From: an uncultured Burkholderiaceae bacterium
GTDB taxonomy: Bacteria; Pseudomonadota; Gammaproteobacteria; Burkholderiales; Burkholderiaceae_B
Reading direction: 5' to 3'
Assembly (NCBI GenBank): GCA_934525625.1
Contig: CAKSZL010000001.1
Location: 1-64,000, forward strand
Length of the DNA: 64,000 nucleotides
Positions 62,837 to 64,000 of the stretch are shown here, in pieces. Each line of letters begins with the position of its first letter. Positions within the stretch are counted from its first letter, which is position 1. Position numbers and translations under genes: made by a program. The notes beneath the pieces were generated by a model. The model worked only from the letters and a program-made list of their open reading frames with translations. It did not search any database and was not told the origin of the DNA.

Positions 62837-64000
62837 GGCGTTGCTCCCGAAACGTCGGACGAAGGGGCGTCGAAAGTCGCGGCGATGTATTGGCTGGGGT
62901 CCTCAAGGGACGCTGCCGCCGCCTGGGAGAATTCGATCAGCGCCTCGGGCTGCAAGCCCAGCCAAAGCGTGATCAGAGCCAACGCGCTGATGCCCAGCGT
63001 CATGGGAATGGGCACGCGACAGGCATGCCGGCGCGGGGTCGGAGCACTCTTCCAGAATGCCTCGATCCAGATCTTGCTCATCGAAAAGACCGTCAACAGG
63101 CCCACGAACAGACCGACTGCCGCCAGCCATGCCGCGCCAGCCTTGAATGACGCATCAATGACGAGAAACTTGGCCCAGAAACCGGAAAGCGGCGGAATGC
63201 CCGCCAGCGACAGGGCGGGAATGGCAAACAGAAAGGCCAGCCAAGGCTGGCTGCGCATCAGGCCGCCCGCGCGCCGCAAATCATAGGTGCCGGTCGCACG
63301 GTGCATGGCGCCGGCGATCAGAAACAGATTGGCTTTGACGATGATGTGATGGATGATGTAGAAAATCGCGCCAGCCATCGCCGCTGTGGTCCCCAATGCC
63401 AGACCCAGCAATATGTAGCCGATCTGGCTAATGATGTGGAAGGACAAAATTCGGCGGATGTCCCACTGCACCGCGGCGCCGAAGACGCCAAACAGCATGG
63501 TGCCGGCCGCCATCAAGGCGATGACGTCGCGCAAGGATTCGCCGCCCGAAAATAGCAATGAAAACACCCGCAGGCAGGCGTAGACGCCAACCTTGGTCAA
63601 CAAGCCGGCGAAGACGGCCAGGACCGCAATGGACATCGTGTGGTAAGACGCCGGCAGCCAGAAGAACATGGGGAAATATCCCGCCTTGATGCCGAAACCG
63701 ATAAGGAAGAACGCCGCCGAGACCGCCAGGGCCGCGCTGTTCTCGGTTTGCGGCAGAACCTGGGCCAAATCGGCCATGTTCAGGGTTCCTGTGACGCCAT
63801 ATAGAATGGCGATCGCCAGTAGGAACATGAGCGTGCTCAATAGATTGAGCGCGGCATATTTCATGGCCCCGTCGAGCTGGGCACGGCTTTTGTCTATCAC
63901 CATCAGCCCCAGAGCGGTGATCAACATGATCTCAAACCAGACATACAGGTTGAAGATGTCGCCGGTAAGAAAAGCGCCATTGACCGAGGCCAGCAGACCG
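62833..64000 (-). CDS. mnhD: Monovalent cation/H+ antiporter subunit D (partial, runs off the window)
   Basis: Proton-translocating antiporter subunit related to NADH dehydrogenase subunits ND2/4/5. The frame continues to the end of the window with GDIFNLYVWFEIMLIT, so the N-terminal part is missing. Visible are about 389 residues with at least ten helices and HHIIVKANLFLIAGAMHRAT, the ion-path Lys segment. The ATG at 63927 is internal, not the start. Confidence 0.93.
   Translation of the reverse strand, partial: GLLASVNGAFLTGDIFNLYVWFEIMLITALGLMVIDKSRAQLDGAMKYAALNLLSTLMFLLAIAILYGVTGTLNMADLAQVLPQTENSAALAVSAAFFLIGFGIKAGYFPMFFWLPASYHTMSIAVLAVFAGLLTKVGVYACLRVFSLLFSGGESLRDVIALMAAGTMLFGVFGAAVQWDIRRILSFHIISQIGYILLGLALGTTAAMAGAIFYIIHHIIVKANLFLIAGAMHRATGTYDLRRAGGLMRSQPWLAFLFAIPALSLAGIPPLSGFWAKFLVIDASFKAGAAWLAAVGLFVGLLTVFSMSKIWIEAFWKSAPTPRRHACRVPIPMTLGISALALITLWLGLQPEALIEFSQAAAASLEDPSQYIAATFDAPSSDVSGATP

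Noticed and set aside
1-64000. CRISPR arrays, rRNA operons, insertion sequences or phage structural genes
   Set aside because: No regularly spaced direct repeats, rRNA sequence, transposase or capsid/tail gene was seen in the window.

Overview
The window is high-GC, densely coded DNA typical of a Betaproteobacterium. The core gene order (glyA-nrdR-ribD-ribE, tyrS, an M23 peptidase, anmK, erpA, argC, rpsI/rplM, pmbA, darP, aspS, ubiA) and the many NitT/TauT-type ABC and TRAP transporters fit the Alcaligenaceae (Bordetella/Achromobacter/Pusillimonas relatives). This placement is inferred from gene content; no marker was searched.

Layout. 1-1735 is the end of an integrated element: an AlpA-like regulator and a P4-type tyrosine integrase lie directly downstream of the 3' end of a tRNA-Ser(GGA) gene. 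1928-8649 is a catabolic cluster (ThDP enzyme, benzaldehyde-type dehydrogenase, TRAP transporter, LysR regulator) that is visibly decaying. The ThDP enzyme appears to have an in-frame internal deletion, dctM has an in-frame TGA, and dctP has lost its 5' end against the 3' end of lysR. 8658-28344 is mostly housekeeping: riboflavin synthesis, NrdR, GlyA, TyrS, a cell-wall peptidase and AnmK, ErpA, ArgC, ribosomal proteins S9/L13, PmbA, DarP and Pgi, with a few accessory enzymes.

28400-38400 holds an orphan TRAP binding protein, a sulfate-type ABC system (sbp-cysT-cysW, no cysA seen), an AraC regulator, and a tight operon of an AhpD-like protein, an acyl-CoA-dehydrogenase-like flavoprotein and a complete NitT/TauT-type ABC importer with a Tat-type signal on its binding protein. 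38374-40947 is a dTDP-rhamnose branch (rfbB, rfbD, rfbC; no rfbA here).

41003-51122 contains a seven-gene operon (opine-type dehydrogenase, 3-hydroxyacyl-CoA-type dehydrogenase, ABC importer, MarR regulator). It is divergent from garR, a hydroxypyruvate-isomerase-like gene and a TRAP dctQM pair with no binding protein; a palindromic operator-like site lies between the two arms. 51560-56348 is a small, apparently self-contained uptake and catabolic unit: VOC protein, DapA-like aldolase, ABC importer and GntR regulator. It is preceded by an AT-rich region with three GTCGAC-centred sites, two of them perfect 12-bp palindromes. 56358-61772 returns to conserved genes (clsB, an EEP-family nuclease, aspS, an FmdB-type zinc ribbon, ubiA). 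The window ends inside an mrp/pha-type cation/proton antiporter operon (D-E-F-G).

No CRISPR array, rRNA, prophage structural gene or clear defence system was seen. The most interesting material is the decayed cluster next to the island, the two unassigned ABC-linked catabolic operons, the mutually orphaned TRAP parts, and several long inverted repeats in intergenic DNA.
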